Source of the DNA: Bacteroides pyogenes
GTDB taxonomy: Bacteria; Bacteroidota; Bacteroidia; Bacteroidales; Bacteroidaceae
Assembly: GCF_014196225.1 (NCBI RefSeq)
Contig: NZ_JACIDI010000004.1
Location: forward strand, 1-64,000
Direction: 5' to 3'
DNA: 64,000 nt
Shown here piece after piece: positions 56,001 to 63,476 of this stretch (within the stretch, counting starts at the first letter, position 1; every line of letters begins with the position of its first letter). The notes beneath the pieces are model-generated. The model was given only the letters and a program-made list of their open reading frames with translations. It searched no databases and was not told where the DNA came from. The position numbers and the translations under genes were made by a program.

Positions 56001-56528
56001 TATTTTATAACGTCCTTCTGCATCGGTAACAGTTCCGATAGACGGATGATCTTTCACCACTACGTTGACCCCGATAATGGATTCTCCTTTAGCGTCTGTC
56101 ACGACTCCGGTTATTCTTTTCTTTTCCTCTCCTTGCTGCAAAGAGTCTTTTTTGTCAGAATCACTTTTTTTATAGATAATAATCTGACGGTCCTTAATTG
56201 TGAAATCGTTGTCGGTATTGGCGAATAGTTGGTTCAGGACCTTGTCGACAGGTTGATTGGTGACATCTATGTTTACTTTTCGATTTAAGTCTACAACACC
56301 ATCCCTGTAGAAAATAATGAATTCACTATTTCTCTCTATTTCTTTAAAAACTTGGTGTACACTTTTCTGTGTGATTTGAATATTGAAGAAAGTGGATTGC
56401 CAGTAAATATTCGAAGCGCTGGTTGTTGTGAAGAGAAATAAAAGCAATAAAAATAAAAAAACACTTTTTATTGATAATAAAACTTGCGCAACGGTTCTGC
56501 GGGAACTAAGAGTTTCTTTTTTTTCCAT
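53085..56528 (-). CDS. SusC/RagA-family TonB-dependent receptor with STN domain
   Basis: A 1147-residue outer-membrane transporter. After an N-terminal signal region (hydrophobic stretch about 23-41), an STN domain (about 50-120) marks a receptor that signals to a FecR/sigma pair. A carboxypeptidase-like domain follows (GVVTDAKGESIIGVNVVVKD), then the TonB box region and plug (DEVVVIGYGKQKKNSVVSSI, WIRGVSSFKGGTNPLVLVDG), then the 22-strand barrel ending TFTLGLDFTF. It imports its ligand with TonB energy and its STN domain reports binding to the FecR encoded upstream. A hairpin lies in the 134-bp gap to fecR. Confidence 0.97.
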   Translation of the reverse strand: MEKKETLSSRRTVAQVLLSIKSVFLFLLLLFLFTTTSASNIYWQSTFFNIQITQKSVHQVFKEIERNSEFIIFYRDGVVDLNRKVNIDVTNQPVDKVLNQLFANTDNDFTIKDRQIIIYKKSDSDKKDSLQQGEEKKRITGVVTDAKGESIIGVNVVVKDHPSIGTVTDAEGRYKIMVPQNDNITLLFSFLGYNTEEVKVKARSNINVVMYEDLKTLDEVVVIGYGKQKKNSVVSSINAISPAELAVSSNRNLTNNLAGQVPGLIAVQRSGEPGYDSSEFWIRGVSSFKGGTNPLVLVDGVPRDMQDIETDEIESFTLLKDAAATAVYGAEGANGVILITSKRGNSQKPRISFRAEGTILTPTRLPKFMNSVETLELFNEALNNEGTASIRTPEDIAKYGPGADRDLYPDTDWLKEMLREHTYNMRYTLNVRGGSDRARYFVSGAFYQENGIFKENEKNKWDNNIGLKRYNLRSNIDFNATNTTLVKVDLSGQYLQTNYPGVATNQIFNAMCRTPSYLLPAVYSDGTIAGHPRPSSNRVNPYNLLANSGYTKEWRTAIQSKVEVEQKLDFITSGLKWKGIVSFDAGMQYVAKRTMTPNQYVATGRNEDGELIFNKVVEGSDVLSESLSNSSDKKIYFETAFDYNRSFAEKHEVTGMLLYMQKETQYHNNALPYRKQGLVGRMTYSYDGRYFVEGNFGYTGSETFAKGYRFGFFPAIGIAWYTSNEPYYPAALKKIVNKLKFRTSMGRTGNDDTGGARFLYRGTMKQNAGSYNIGFSNSGPLGGIGNGIVEGQFESPFITWEIEDKQNYGIDIGLFDNRIDLQVDYFNNKRKSILLQRNTVLNVTGFQQMPWQNFGIVKNQGVDASVMIHEQIGQVKLSARGNFTFARNEIVEFDQVPQIYPWLEKKGTRLNSNKLYIADGLYTFDDFNITGEGLNRTYELKPGVVTGLSSGLRPGDIKYKDLNNDGRIDSNDQVEDVGNPTVPEIVYGFGFNAEWKGFYAGIFFQGAGKTSTILGTGASATFFPFQWGIEESAVRSVVSNRWTEQNPSQEVMFPRMHSNGFTNNITPSTWWMRDAGFLRLKNIEFGYSFEKRTLKKLKLEALRFYIQGSNLYVWDSIKMWDPEQGNKNGGFAYPLNRTFTLGLDFTF

Positions 56529-56580
56529 ACATTTGTACGATTTGGTTAACAGTTTGTTTTAATTGGTTTAATCTGATCAT

Positions 56581-56623
56581 GGGCCGGATAATAAAAATGG
56601 GCTGTTATTATCCGCCCTTTTTT
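56581..56623. other. Hairpin between fecR and susC
   Basis: GGGCCGGATAATAA pairs with TTATTATCCGCCC (one bulge) and a T-run follows only on the plus strand, opposite to transcription of this operon. On the minus strand it can still fold in the mRNA and may separate expression of the regulators from that of susC/susD. The sigma-dependent susC promoter probably lies between it and 56528. Confidence 0.55.
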
Positions 56624-56662
56624 GTTTGTCGTTTCAGGGTCCTCTGTTCATAGTATTGATTT

Positions 56663-57862
56663 TTAATAGGTCATTAATAATATATGGTCTTCTTTATATT
56701 CTATTCTCGCAGGTATTGTTCTGCTCAATGTCTCTAATACATCTTTCAAATCTTCACGTAAGTCCAGTTTTCCACTGCATGTGAAATCGCCCAATTCGGG
56801 TTCCGCTGTTATACGCTGTCCATAATATCGAGAAAGTCTCTCAGTTATCACTTTTACTTTTTCCAGTTCGAAATAATAATAACCTTTTACCCAACTTATG
56901 AATTTTGCTGCATCGACGGTATTTATTTGTATAGGATTCTCCTGTTTCTCGTTATAAATTAGCATTTCATTGGGAGAAAGAACGTACTTGGAGCTTTTAT
57001 GGACTTTCACTTCTACTTTACCCGAAACAAGAATCACAGAGTTTTCTTTTCTCTGCTCATAAGCGCAAACGTTAAACTCCGTTCCTAAAACAGCTATCTT
57101 CATTTGATTGGTTATTACTGTGAAAGGCTTTTTCTTATCGCGTGATACTTGCAGGTAAACTTCGCCATCTACATAAATTTCTCTTTTCTCTTTTAGAAAA
57201 TCGACCGGATATTTTACACGTGTATTGGCATTTACAGCCATCTGCGTACCGTCTGAAAAAGTGATGGAAGAACGTTTCCCGGCAGGAACTATTAAAAGAT
57301 TATATCCCTCTTCTCCTTCTTTGTGATACGTTGTGTCAGACTGGATGGATATGCTTCCTCCTTTTTCATAATGCAAGCTGTTTTCTTTGCCTGCAATGCT
57401 CATTTTCTCTCCTTTCGAGAGTATTAATTGTACATCATTGTTAATATTGAAATAGGAGATACTGTCTGAAGTCGCAGAAAAAATGTCTTTGTGTAATAAA
57501 GGTTGCGATGGTGAGAATAAATATTTTCCTAATATCAACACACTAATGCATGCCGCAATACTTGCCGCATATGTAAAGCGCTTTTTGATTCTTTGTTTTT
57601 TTTGTTCTGCTGCTATTTGAACTTCGATTCGCTTCCAAAGCTTTCCGGCCTCATCATCTGTTAAGCTTTCTGGGCGACTTTTTGCTACGGTTTCTATAAA
57701 GGTGCGGGCTATCTGGAATTCACGGGAAAAGTGTTTGTCTTTTTTCTTTAGCTTTTCCCAAAAAAGTTCAGATTCTTTGGTTGGGTGCTTTATTGATTCT
57801 AAGAAAAAATCATCATTCAACAGTTTGTGAGCAACACTATGTATGTACTTCTTTTCCATCAT
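56663..57862 (-). CDS. FecR-family anti-sigma factor
   Basis: A 399-residue membrane-bound regulator. The cytoplasmic N-terminal part (about 1-90) has the ECF-binding helix DDEAGKLWKRIEVQI; one membrane helix follows (TYAASIAACISVLILGKYLF). The periplasmic FecR domain shows TFSDGTQMAVNANTRVKYP, REIYVDGEVYLQV, KPFTVITNQMKIAVLGTEFNV and a DUF4974-type C-terminal domain (YYYFELEKVKVITERLSRYYG). It receives the signal from the STN domain of the SusC receptor and controls the sigma factor encoded upstream. The start at 57862 (or Met 57859) is chosen; a TTG at 57895 is less likely. Confidence 0.94.
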   Translation of the reverse strand: MMEKKYIHSVAHKLLNDDFFLESIKHPTKESELFWEKLKKKDKHFSREFQIARTFIETVAKSRPESLTDDEAGKLWKRIEVQIAAEQKKQRIKKRFTYAASIAACISVLILGKYLFSPSQPLLHKDIFSATSDSISYFNINNDVQLILSKGEKMSIAGKENSLHYEKGGSISIQSDTTYHKEGEEGYNLLIVPAGKRSSITFSDGTQMAVNANTRVKYPVDFLKEKREIYVDGEVYLQVSRDKKKPFTVITNQMKIAVLGTEFNVCAYEQRKENSVILVSGKVEVKVHKSSKYVLSPNEMLIYNEKQENPIQINTVDAAKFISWVKGYYYFELEKVKVITERLSRYYGQRITAEPELGDFTCSGKLDLREDLKDVLETLSRTIPARIEYKEDHILLMTY

Positions 57863-57941
57863 TCGTCCTTTCTTTATATTATTAAAGACAAGCAAGAGAA
57901 AAGAATCTACTCGGTGATAAAAGAAAAATTAAAAGAATGAT

Positions 57942-58553
57942 CTAATTTCTCTCCAAAATAATATACTGGAATAAAAAGAGAAGAGGAAATGTACTCCCAT
58001 ATAAATCACGGAGCTTGGCTAAAGCACGCTGAAGAAGATTGTAGGCAGATTGATATTCCAAGTTCATCAATTCGCAAATTTCGTTGTACTCCAGGCCCTC
58101 AAAGAAACGGTAATAAATAATTTCACGCTGTCTTGGCGATAAAGCGTTTAATAAATGGGCAATGGTGTGTTTTTGTAGTACTTCATTTTCTGTTTCAATC
58201 AATTTGTCTTCGATAGATAAGTCGAATTCGTAACTTATATTAGCAATGTATGTATCGTATAAATTTCGTTTATTAAAACTGTTGAATATGGAATTTCGCA
58301 ATGCGGACATTAAGTAGATTCGAATGTTAGACGGAGGTGGGGTCAGTCTTGTTTTTTTTCTCTGCTTATAAACGTTTACAAAGACATCTTGTAGGCAGTC
58401 TTTTATCATTTCTGTATCAGAAGTAAAGCGGCGTCCATATTGATAAAGATGTTGTATATACTTTGAATATAGCCAAGCAAAAGCTCTGTCGTCTCCCTTT
58501 TGGAACGATTCCCACTGTTGTCTGCTATACTCTGTAAACTCTTTATCATACAT
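57942..58553 (-). CDS. ECF RNA polymerase sigma factor
   Basis: A 203-residue sigma-70 family factor with region 2 (about 25-95, MIKDCLQDVFVNVYKQR) and region 4 (about 135-190, LSPRQREIIYYRFFEGLEYNEICELM and an HTH). Such factors in Bacteroides are released from FecR when the partner SusC binds ligand and then transcribe susC/susD. It heads the AT-rich operon sigma-fecR-susC-susD. The extra hydrophobic C-terminal tail (FPLLFLFQYIILERN) is not part of region 4 and may aid membrane or anti-sigma contact. Confidence 0.94.
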   Translation of the reverse strand: MYDKEFTEYSRQQWESFQKGDDRAFAWLYSKYIQHLYQYGRRFTSDTEMIKDCLQDVFVNVYKQRKKTRLTPPPSNIRIYLMSALRNSIFNSFNKRNLYDTYIANISYEFDLSIEDKLIETENEVLQKHTIAHLLNALSPRQREIIYYRFFEGLEYNEICELMNLEYQSAYNLLQRALAKLRDLYGSTFPLLFLFQYIILERN

Positions 58554-58648
58554 GATTAAATAAAATACCTTAATACCATAGAATACAGTATTGATTTTAT
58601 TCTTTCTCAGAAAAGTCTTGTTGCTTGGGGTGTAGCTTATTTTTTCGT

Positions 58649-58694
58649 AAAGTCGCCTCTGCTACATACAATCCTCTGTAGCAGAGGCGACTTT
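58649..58694. terminator. Strong hairpin between upp and the sigma factor gene
   Basis: A perfect 18-bp stem (AAAGTCGCCTCTGCTACA with its complement at 58677-58694) has a 10-nt loop. It lies downstream of upp on the minus strand and upstream of the sigma gene. It isolates the AT-rich Sus operon from upp. The rest of 58554-58870 shows no gene. Confidence 0.8.
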
Positions 58695-58870
58695 AGCAAG
58701 TTGGGATATTGGCTTTACAAAGATACTACTTTTATTTTTCCCAAACTCTTTATATACACTAAAAATGTTTCCTTGTTTTCTTTTGCCGTTTTTTATAAGA
58801 GATCCATTAATAATAAATTAGCATTGACTATCGTGTGTTATTCTTTGCATTCCCTATTATAGACATATTT

Positions 58871-59524
58871 TTACTCCTTCTCCCCGTATGCGAGGTCGCC
58901 CGCGTCTCCCAGTCCCGGAACGATGTAAGAGTGGTCGTTGATTTCGGGGTCGATGGCGGCACACCAGATGGTTGTTTTATCCTCGGGAAACACATTGCAA
59001 ATATGGTCGATAGCCTGCTGGCTGGCAATGATGGAAGCAATGTGAATTTCACAGGGTTTCCCCTTCGTCAGCATGGCCTGATAGCTGAGTTCCATGCTTC
59101 CGCCGGTGGCGAGCATCGGGTCTGTAATGATCAATGTCTTTTCGTCGATACGCGGAGAAGCGATATATTCGATGTGTATGTCGAACTTCAGCGTATCCTT
59201 GTATTTGCGGTAAGCGGAAACGAATGCGTTTTCAGCATAATCGAAATAGCTGAGAAATCCTTGATGAAAAGGGAGTCCGGCGCGGAGGATAGTGCTGATA
59301 ACTAATTGGTTGTCGGGAGTGCTTACCGAAGCAACTCCTAATGGAGTCTGGATGTTTTTTACCGAGTATTGAAATTCTTTACTCATTTCGTAAGCCATTA
59401 TTTCTCCGATTCGTTCGATGTTGCGGCGAAAACGCAGGCGGTCGTTTTGTACTTCTACATTTCTGATTTCCGAAACATACTGGTTTAGAATAGAATTTGT
59501 CCGGCTAAAATCAATTACTTTCAT
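58871..59524 (-). CDS. upp: Uracil phosphoribosyltransferase
   Basis: A 217-residue salvage enzyme that makes UMP from uracil and PRPP. The PRPP-binding loop is ITDPMLATGGSM. RAGLPFHQGFL corresponds to the RAG motif, and the uracil-binding C-terminal region YIVPGLGDAGDLAYG is complete. It stands alone on the minus strand, divergent from pckA, with a strong hairpin downstream. Confidence 0.96.
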   Translation of the reverse strand: MKVIDFSRTNSILNQYVSEIRNVEVQNDRLRFRRNIERIGEIMAYEMSKEFQYSVKNIQTPLGVASVSTPDNQLVISTILRAGLPFHQGFLSYFDYAENAFVSAYRKYKDTLKFDIHIEYIASPRIDEKTLIITDPMLATGGSMELSYQAMLTKGKPCEIHIASIIASQQAIDHICNVFPEDKTTIWCAAIDPEINDHSYIVPGLGDAGDLAYGEKE

Positions 59525-59713
59525 ATTTTTTCTTGTATTTTATTTCCGAAGAGGCCGTTTGCCAGCCTTTAGTGACTTCGTACCGGATTGCAAAGTAAGT
59601 GATAATCTCGCTAATTTGCAATATTCAGGTTGCATATATTGTTAGGATTTGATAAAAGAGTTACAATTAGAGAAAAATTTCTCTAATTCTTTTTCGCTTT
59701 GAAAAGAAAGTAC

Positions 59714-59721
59714 TATTTTTG
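59714..59721 (+). promoter_or_regulatory. pckA -7 box
   Basis: TATTTTTG fits TAnnTTTG; a weak TTTT -33 element is 19 bp upstream. The leader would be about 55 nt. Its position shows that the earlier GTG-type start in this frame is not used. Confidence 0.5.
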
Positions 59722-59783
59722 TGTCCGGAATAAAAAAGAAGAAGAATAAAAACAAATACCAATTTTTAATTAATTCAAAGAAA

Positions 59784-61391
59784 ATGGCAAAATTAGATTT
59801 AAGCAAGTACGGCATCACAGGTGTGACCGAGATTGTGCACAATCCGTCTTACGACGTTTTGTACGCTGAAGAAACGAAGTCGGGGTTGGTTGGTTTTGAA
59901 AAAGGACAGGTAACCAACATGGGAGCTGTAAACGTTATGACAGGCGTTTATACCGGACGCTCTCCTAAAGATAAATTCTTTGTAAAAGACGAAACCAGCG
60001 AAAATACAGTATGGTGGACTTCAGAAGAATACAAAAACGACAATAAGCCGGTTGACGCAAAATGCTGGAAAACGGTAAAAGAATTGGCAACCAAAGAACT
60101 TTCGAACAAGAGACTGTTTGTGGTTGACGCATTCTGTGGAGCTAACGAAAATACTCGCTTGAAACTGCGCTTTATCATGGAAGTCGCTTGGCAGGCTCAC
60201 TTCGTGACGAATATGTTTATCCGTCCGACAGCTGAGGAACTGGCTAACTTCGGTGAACCCGACTTCGTGATCATGAACGCCTCTAAAGCTAAAGTTGAGA
60301 ACTACAAAGAACTGGGTTTGAATTCGGAAACAGCCGTTGTGTTCAACCTGACCGAGAAGATTCAGGTAATCCTGAATACTTGGTACGGCGGTGAGATGAA
60401 GAAAGGAATGTTCTCTTACATGAACTACCTGTTGCCTTTGGAAGGCATAGCTTCTATGCACTGTTCCGCAAATACCGACAAAGAAGGTAAAAGCTCTGCC
60501 ATTTTCTTCGGTCTGTCAGGTACAGGAAAAACTACCTTGTCTACCGACCCGAAACGTCTGCTGATCGGTGACGACGAACATGGATGGGACGATGAAGGTA
60601 TCTTCAACTTCGAAGGCGGCTGCTACGCTAAGGTTATCAATCTGGATAAAGAAAGCGAACCCGATATCTGGAACGCCATCAAGCGCGACGCTCTGTTGGA
60701 GAACTGTACCGTAAATGCTGAAGGCAAAATCAACTTTGCCGATAAGTCGGTGACAGAAAACACTCGCGTTTCTTATCCTATTTATCATATCGAGAATATC
60801 GTTAAGCCGGTGTCTAAAGGTCCTCACGCAAAACAGGTGATCTTCCTGTCGGCCGACGCATTCGGCGTATTGCCTCCGGTATCTATCCTGAACCCCGAAC
60901 AAACTCAGTATTACTTCCTTTCAGGATTTACTGCTAAGCTGGCGGGTACAGAACGCGGTATCACCGAGCCTACTCCCACATTCTCCGCTTGCTTCGGCGC
61001 TGCTTTCTTGTCATTGCACCCCACTAAGTACGGTGAGGAATTGGTGAAGAAGATGAAGAAGACCGGTGCGAAAGCATACTTGGTGAATACCGGTTGGAAC
61101 GGTACGGGCAAACGTATCTCCATTAAAGATACTCGCGGTATCATCGACGCTATCCTCGACGGTTCTATCGACAAAGCTCCGACGAAGGTTATGCCTTACT
61201 TCGACTTCGTTGTTCCGACAGAACTTCCGGGTGTTGATCCGAAGATCCTCGATCCTCGCGACACATATGCGGATGCTGCTCAATGGGACGAAAAAGCCAA
61301 AGACCTGGCAGGACGTTTCATCAAGAACTTTGCCAAGTTTACGGGCAACGAAGCCGGTAAGGCTTTGGTTGCTGCCGGTCCGAAACTCTAA
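59784..61391 (+). CDS. pckA: Phosphoenolpyruvate carboxykinase (ATP)
   Basis: A 535-residue enzyme interconverting oxaloacetate and PEP. In Bacteroides it fixes CO2 in the PEP-to-oxaloacetate direction for succinate production. The kinase-1a motif is [11 protein letters not shown], the metal-binding kinase-2 motif is [23 protein letters not shown], and the PEPCK signature [11 protein letters not shown] precedes it. [17 protein letters not shown] is also conserved. The ATG at 59784 matches the family start ([14 protein letters not shown]). A strong terminator follows. Confidence 0.98.
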   Translation: MAKLDLSKYGITGVTEIVHNPSYDVLYAEETKSGLVGFEKGQVTNMGAVNVMTGVYTGRSPKDKFFVKDETSENTVWWTSEEYKNDNKPVDAKCWKTVKELATKELSNKRLFVVDAFCGANENTRLKLRFIMEVAWQAHFVTNMFIRPTAEELANFGEPDFVIMNASKAKVENYKELGLNSETAVVFNLTEKIQVILNTWYGGEMKKGMFSYMNYLLPLEGIASMHCSANTDKEGKSSAIFFGLSGTGKTTLSTDPKRLLIGDDEHGWDDEGIFNFEGGCYAKVINLDKESEPDIWNAIKRDALLENCTVNAEGKINFADKSVTENTRVSYPIYHIENIVKPVSKGPHAKQVIFLSADAFGVLPPVSILNPEQTQYYFLSGFTAKLAGTERGITEPTPTFSACFGAAFLSLHPTKYGEELVKKMKKTGAKAYLVNTGWNGTGKRISIKDTRGIIDAILDGSIDKAPTKVMPYFDFVVPTELPGVDPKILDPRDTYADAAQWDEKAKDLAGRFIKNFAKFTGNEAGKALVAAGPKL

Positions 61392-61418
61392 TTTGCATAT
61401 TGGATACAGTATACTACG

Positions 61419-61451
61419 GAAGGCGTCTTGCAAAAGGCGCCTTCTTTTTTT
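61419..61451 (+). terminator. pckA terminator
   Basis: GAAGGCG (61419-61425) pairs with CGCCTTC (61438-61444), followed by seven T. It is a classic intrinsic terminator 28 bp after the stop codon. Confidence 0.88.
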
Positions 61452-61505
61452 CTTATCAATCAGGCAAGGCAGATGATTCGGCGCAGATAATGAGATGTTT
61501 TTTCG

Positions 61506-61537
61506 TTTGAATTTCTGAACAATTAGTCCTATCTTTG
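61506..61537 (+). promoter_or_regulatory. Promoter of the second ECF sigma gene
   Basis: TTTG (61506-61509), 20 bp, then TATCTTTG (61530-61537): the textbook Bacteroides -33/-7 arrangement. The predicted leader is about 15 nt. This is the best housekeeping-type promoter in the window. Confidence 0.82.
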
Positions 61538-61559
61538 CTTTTTATAAAGAAACGGATGT

Positions 61560-62138
61560 ATGAACTCGCCTGAGAACCCAACCGATATTATCTCCTTCAA
61601 CCGGCTTTTTACGGAAAACCATGCGCGCTTTGTCCGCTTTGCCTCGACGTATGTCGACGACCGCATGGCAGCCGAAGATATCGTGATGGAGGCGATGATG
61701 TATTATTGGGAAAACCGCTTCCGGTTGGAGCTCGGACTCAATTCTTCCGCCTACATCTTTACCGCCATAAAGAATAAATGCCTCAACTACCTGCGGGATA
61801 AACAACACCGCCAGCAGGTTTCCGAGCAACTGATGGAGCATGCCTCATGGAAGCTTTCGCTGCAACTCGCTACTCTGGAAGCATGCGATCCGGAAGAACT
61901 GTTCTCCGATGAAATACAACAATTGGTGAATGAAACGTTGGAGAGACTCTCCGAAACAACCCGGCGGATATTTGTCATGAGCCGTTTCGAAGAAAAGAGC
62001 CACCGGGAGATAGCGGCGGAGATGAACATGTCCGTCAAAGGGGTGGAATACCACATCTCCAAAGCCACTTCCGCCCTGAAGCATGCCCTGAAAGACTTCC
62101 TGCCCATACTGCTTTGGCTGCTGAAAATCTACCCATAG
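61560..62138 (+). CDS. ECF RNA polymerase sigma factor
   Basis: A 192-residue sigma factor with region 2 (about 12-85, AAEDIVMEAMMYYWENRF) and region 4 (about 120-180, LSETTRRIFVMSRFEEKSHREIAAEMNMSVKGVEYHISKA). It is the first gene of a plus-strand set sigma, FecR, SusC-type receptor, with a 230-bp gap after it that holds a palindrome array. It is only distantly similar to the sigma factor at 57942-58553, so the two systems are likely separate. Confidence 0.95.
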   Translation: MNSPENPTDIISFNRLFTENHARFVRFASTYVDDRMAAEDIVMEAMMYYWENRFRLELGLNSSAYIFTAIKNKCLNYLRDKQHRQQVSEQLMEHASWKLSLQLATLEACDPEELFSDEIQQLVNETLERLSETTRRIFVMSRFEEKSHREIAAEMNMSVKGVEYHISKATSALKHALKDFLPILLWLLKIYP

Positions 62139-62156
62139 GTGGCTTGCGGATTAACC

Positions 62157-62250
62157 ATATATATCCACCCTGCTGAGCATATATGCCTACCGTGGTGAGT
62201 ATATATGCCTACCGTGGTGGGCATATATATACACCGGGCTGACTATATAT
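62157..62250. repeat. Palindrome array, ATATAT/CCGTGG type, 22-bp period
   Basis: ATATAT blocks start at 62157, 62179, 62201, 62223 and 62245, exactly 22 bp apart, alternating with CCGTGG-like palindromes (GCCTACCGTGGTGAG). It belongs to the same family as the array at 21929-22045, 40 kb away. It lies between the sigma and fecR genes. Confidence 0.88.
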
Positions 62251-62368
62251 GTCTATCGGCCGGAAGATGTATACCCGTTGTTTTTTCTCCTCTTTTTGCA
62301 TTTATTAACTAGGGGATGCCATTGTTTGTGTGTTATTACATACAAAAGGAGATTCCTTTTTTATTTTA

Positions 62369-63322
62369 ATGACACAAATGCATTTAGATAAAGAACTGTT
62401 GTATCGCTTCTTCTCCCAGCGCACGACGCCGGATGAAGAGAAGAAAATCCGGCTTTGGTTGGAAGAGTCGGACGAGCACCGCCGCGAACTCTTTCGCGAG
62501 CGGAAGCTGTTCGACGCCCTCATTCTCAGGGGAGATGCCGAATCGGTTTCAAGAAACCGTGTCCGCCGCCATTTCCCTTGGCGCAGAATAGCCGTCGCCG
62601 CTTCGGGCATTGCGGCTGTCTTCCTGCTGGCGGTAACAACAGCCTATTACCTTCTGGAACAGTCGATGGAAAAAGAGGAGATGATGAACACGGTTTCCGT
62701 TCCGCAAGGGCAGCGGGTGAGCCTGACGCTGGCAGACGGCACTCGCGTATGGCTCAACGCCATGACCCGGATGGAATACCCGCAAAGCTTCAGAGCCTCC
62801 GGCAAGCGTATGGTGCATATCGACGGAGAAGCCTATTTCGAAGTCAGTCGTAATGCCAAGAAGCCTTTTGTGGTACATACCGGCAAAGGAAACGTGGAGG
62901 TGCTGGGCACCAAATTCTATGTCGATGCCTACAATCGGACGAACCGTTTTGAAACGTCTCTGGTAGAGGGAAGCGTCAAAGTATCCACGCCCACCGCCGA
63001 GCTTATGCTACATCCCAACCATAAAGCCGTCATGCTGGCCGATGGAAGATTGGTTCGTGAAAAGATAACGGACATGGATGTTTACCGTTGGAAAGACGGG
63101 CTCTACTGTTTCAAGGATATTCCTTTTTCCGAAGTGTTGAAGCAGTTTGAAGTATATTACGACGTACGTTTTGTTTTCAGCAAGCATGTGAAGCGCAACC
63201 CGGTCATCAGCGGCAAGTTCAGGCTGGTAGACGGAGTGGATTACGCATTAAGGGTATTGCAGCGCGATATCCCTTTCTCGTTCCGGAGGTCGGAAGAGTC
63301 GAATATAATCTATATAGAATAA
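62369..63322 (+). CDS. FecR-family anti-sigma factor
   Basis: A 317-residue regulator: a cytoplasmic N-terminal region with LYRFFSQRTTPDEEKKIRLW, a membrane helix (IAVAASGIAAVFLLAVTTAY, about 75-95) and a periplasmic FecR domain (VSLTLADGTRVWLNAMTRME, VHIDGEAYFEVSRNAKKPF, VLGTKFYVDAYN) with a DUF4974 C-terminal domain (FKDIPFSEVLKQFEVYYDV). It pairs with the sigma factor upstream and the receptor downstream. The start at 62369 (MTQ) or 62378 (MHLDKE) cannot be decided; the frame further upstream lacks family similarity. Confidence 0.93.
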   Translation: MTQMHLDKELLYRFFSQRTTPDEEKKIRLWLEESDEHRRELFRERKLFDALILRGDAESVSRNRVRRHFPWRRIAVAASGIAAVFLLAVTTAYYLLEQSMEKEEMMNTVSVPQGQRVSLTLADGTRVWLNAMTRMEYPQSFRASGKRMVHIDGEAYFEVSRNAKKPFVVHTGKGNVEVLGTKFYVDAYNRTNRFETSLVEGSVKVSTPTAELMLHPNHKAVMLADGRLVREKITDMDVYRWKDGLYCFKDIPFSEVLKQFEVYYDVRFVFSKHVKRNPVISGKFRLVDGVDYALRVLQRDIPFSFRRSEESNIIYIE

Positions 63323-63383
63323 TTTGTTGAACCTTTTAAAAAAACACGCAGCGCCTATGTAAAAAACACTACACAAACCAAAA

Positions 63384-63408
63384 TGGCAGATACTGCCAAT
63401 ATCTGCCA
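63384..63408 (+). other. Hairpin between fecR and the second receptor gene
   Basis: TGGCAGATA pairs perfectly with TATCTGCCA around a 7-nt loop, in the 154-bp gap before the receptor start. There is no T-run. It sits in the same relative place as the hairpin between fecR and susC of the other operon. Confidence 0.5.
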
Positions 63409-63476
63409 AATCTTGAGAAGAAAACGCTTTTCGCTCCTGCATGAAAAGCATTTATCTACAATCTAATCGTAAAAAT

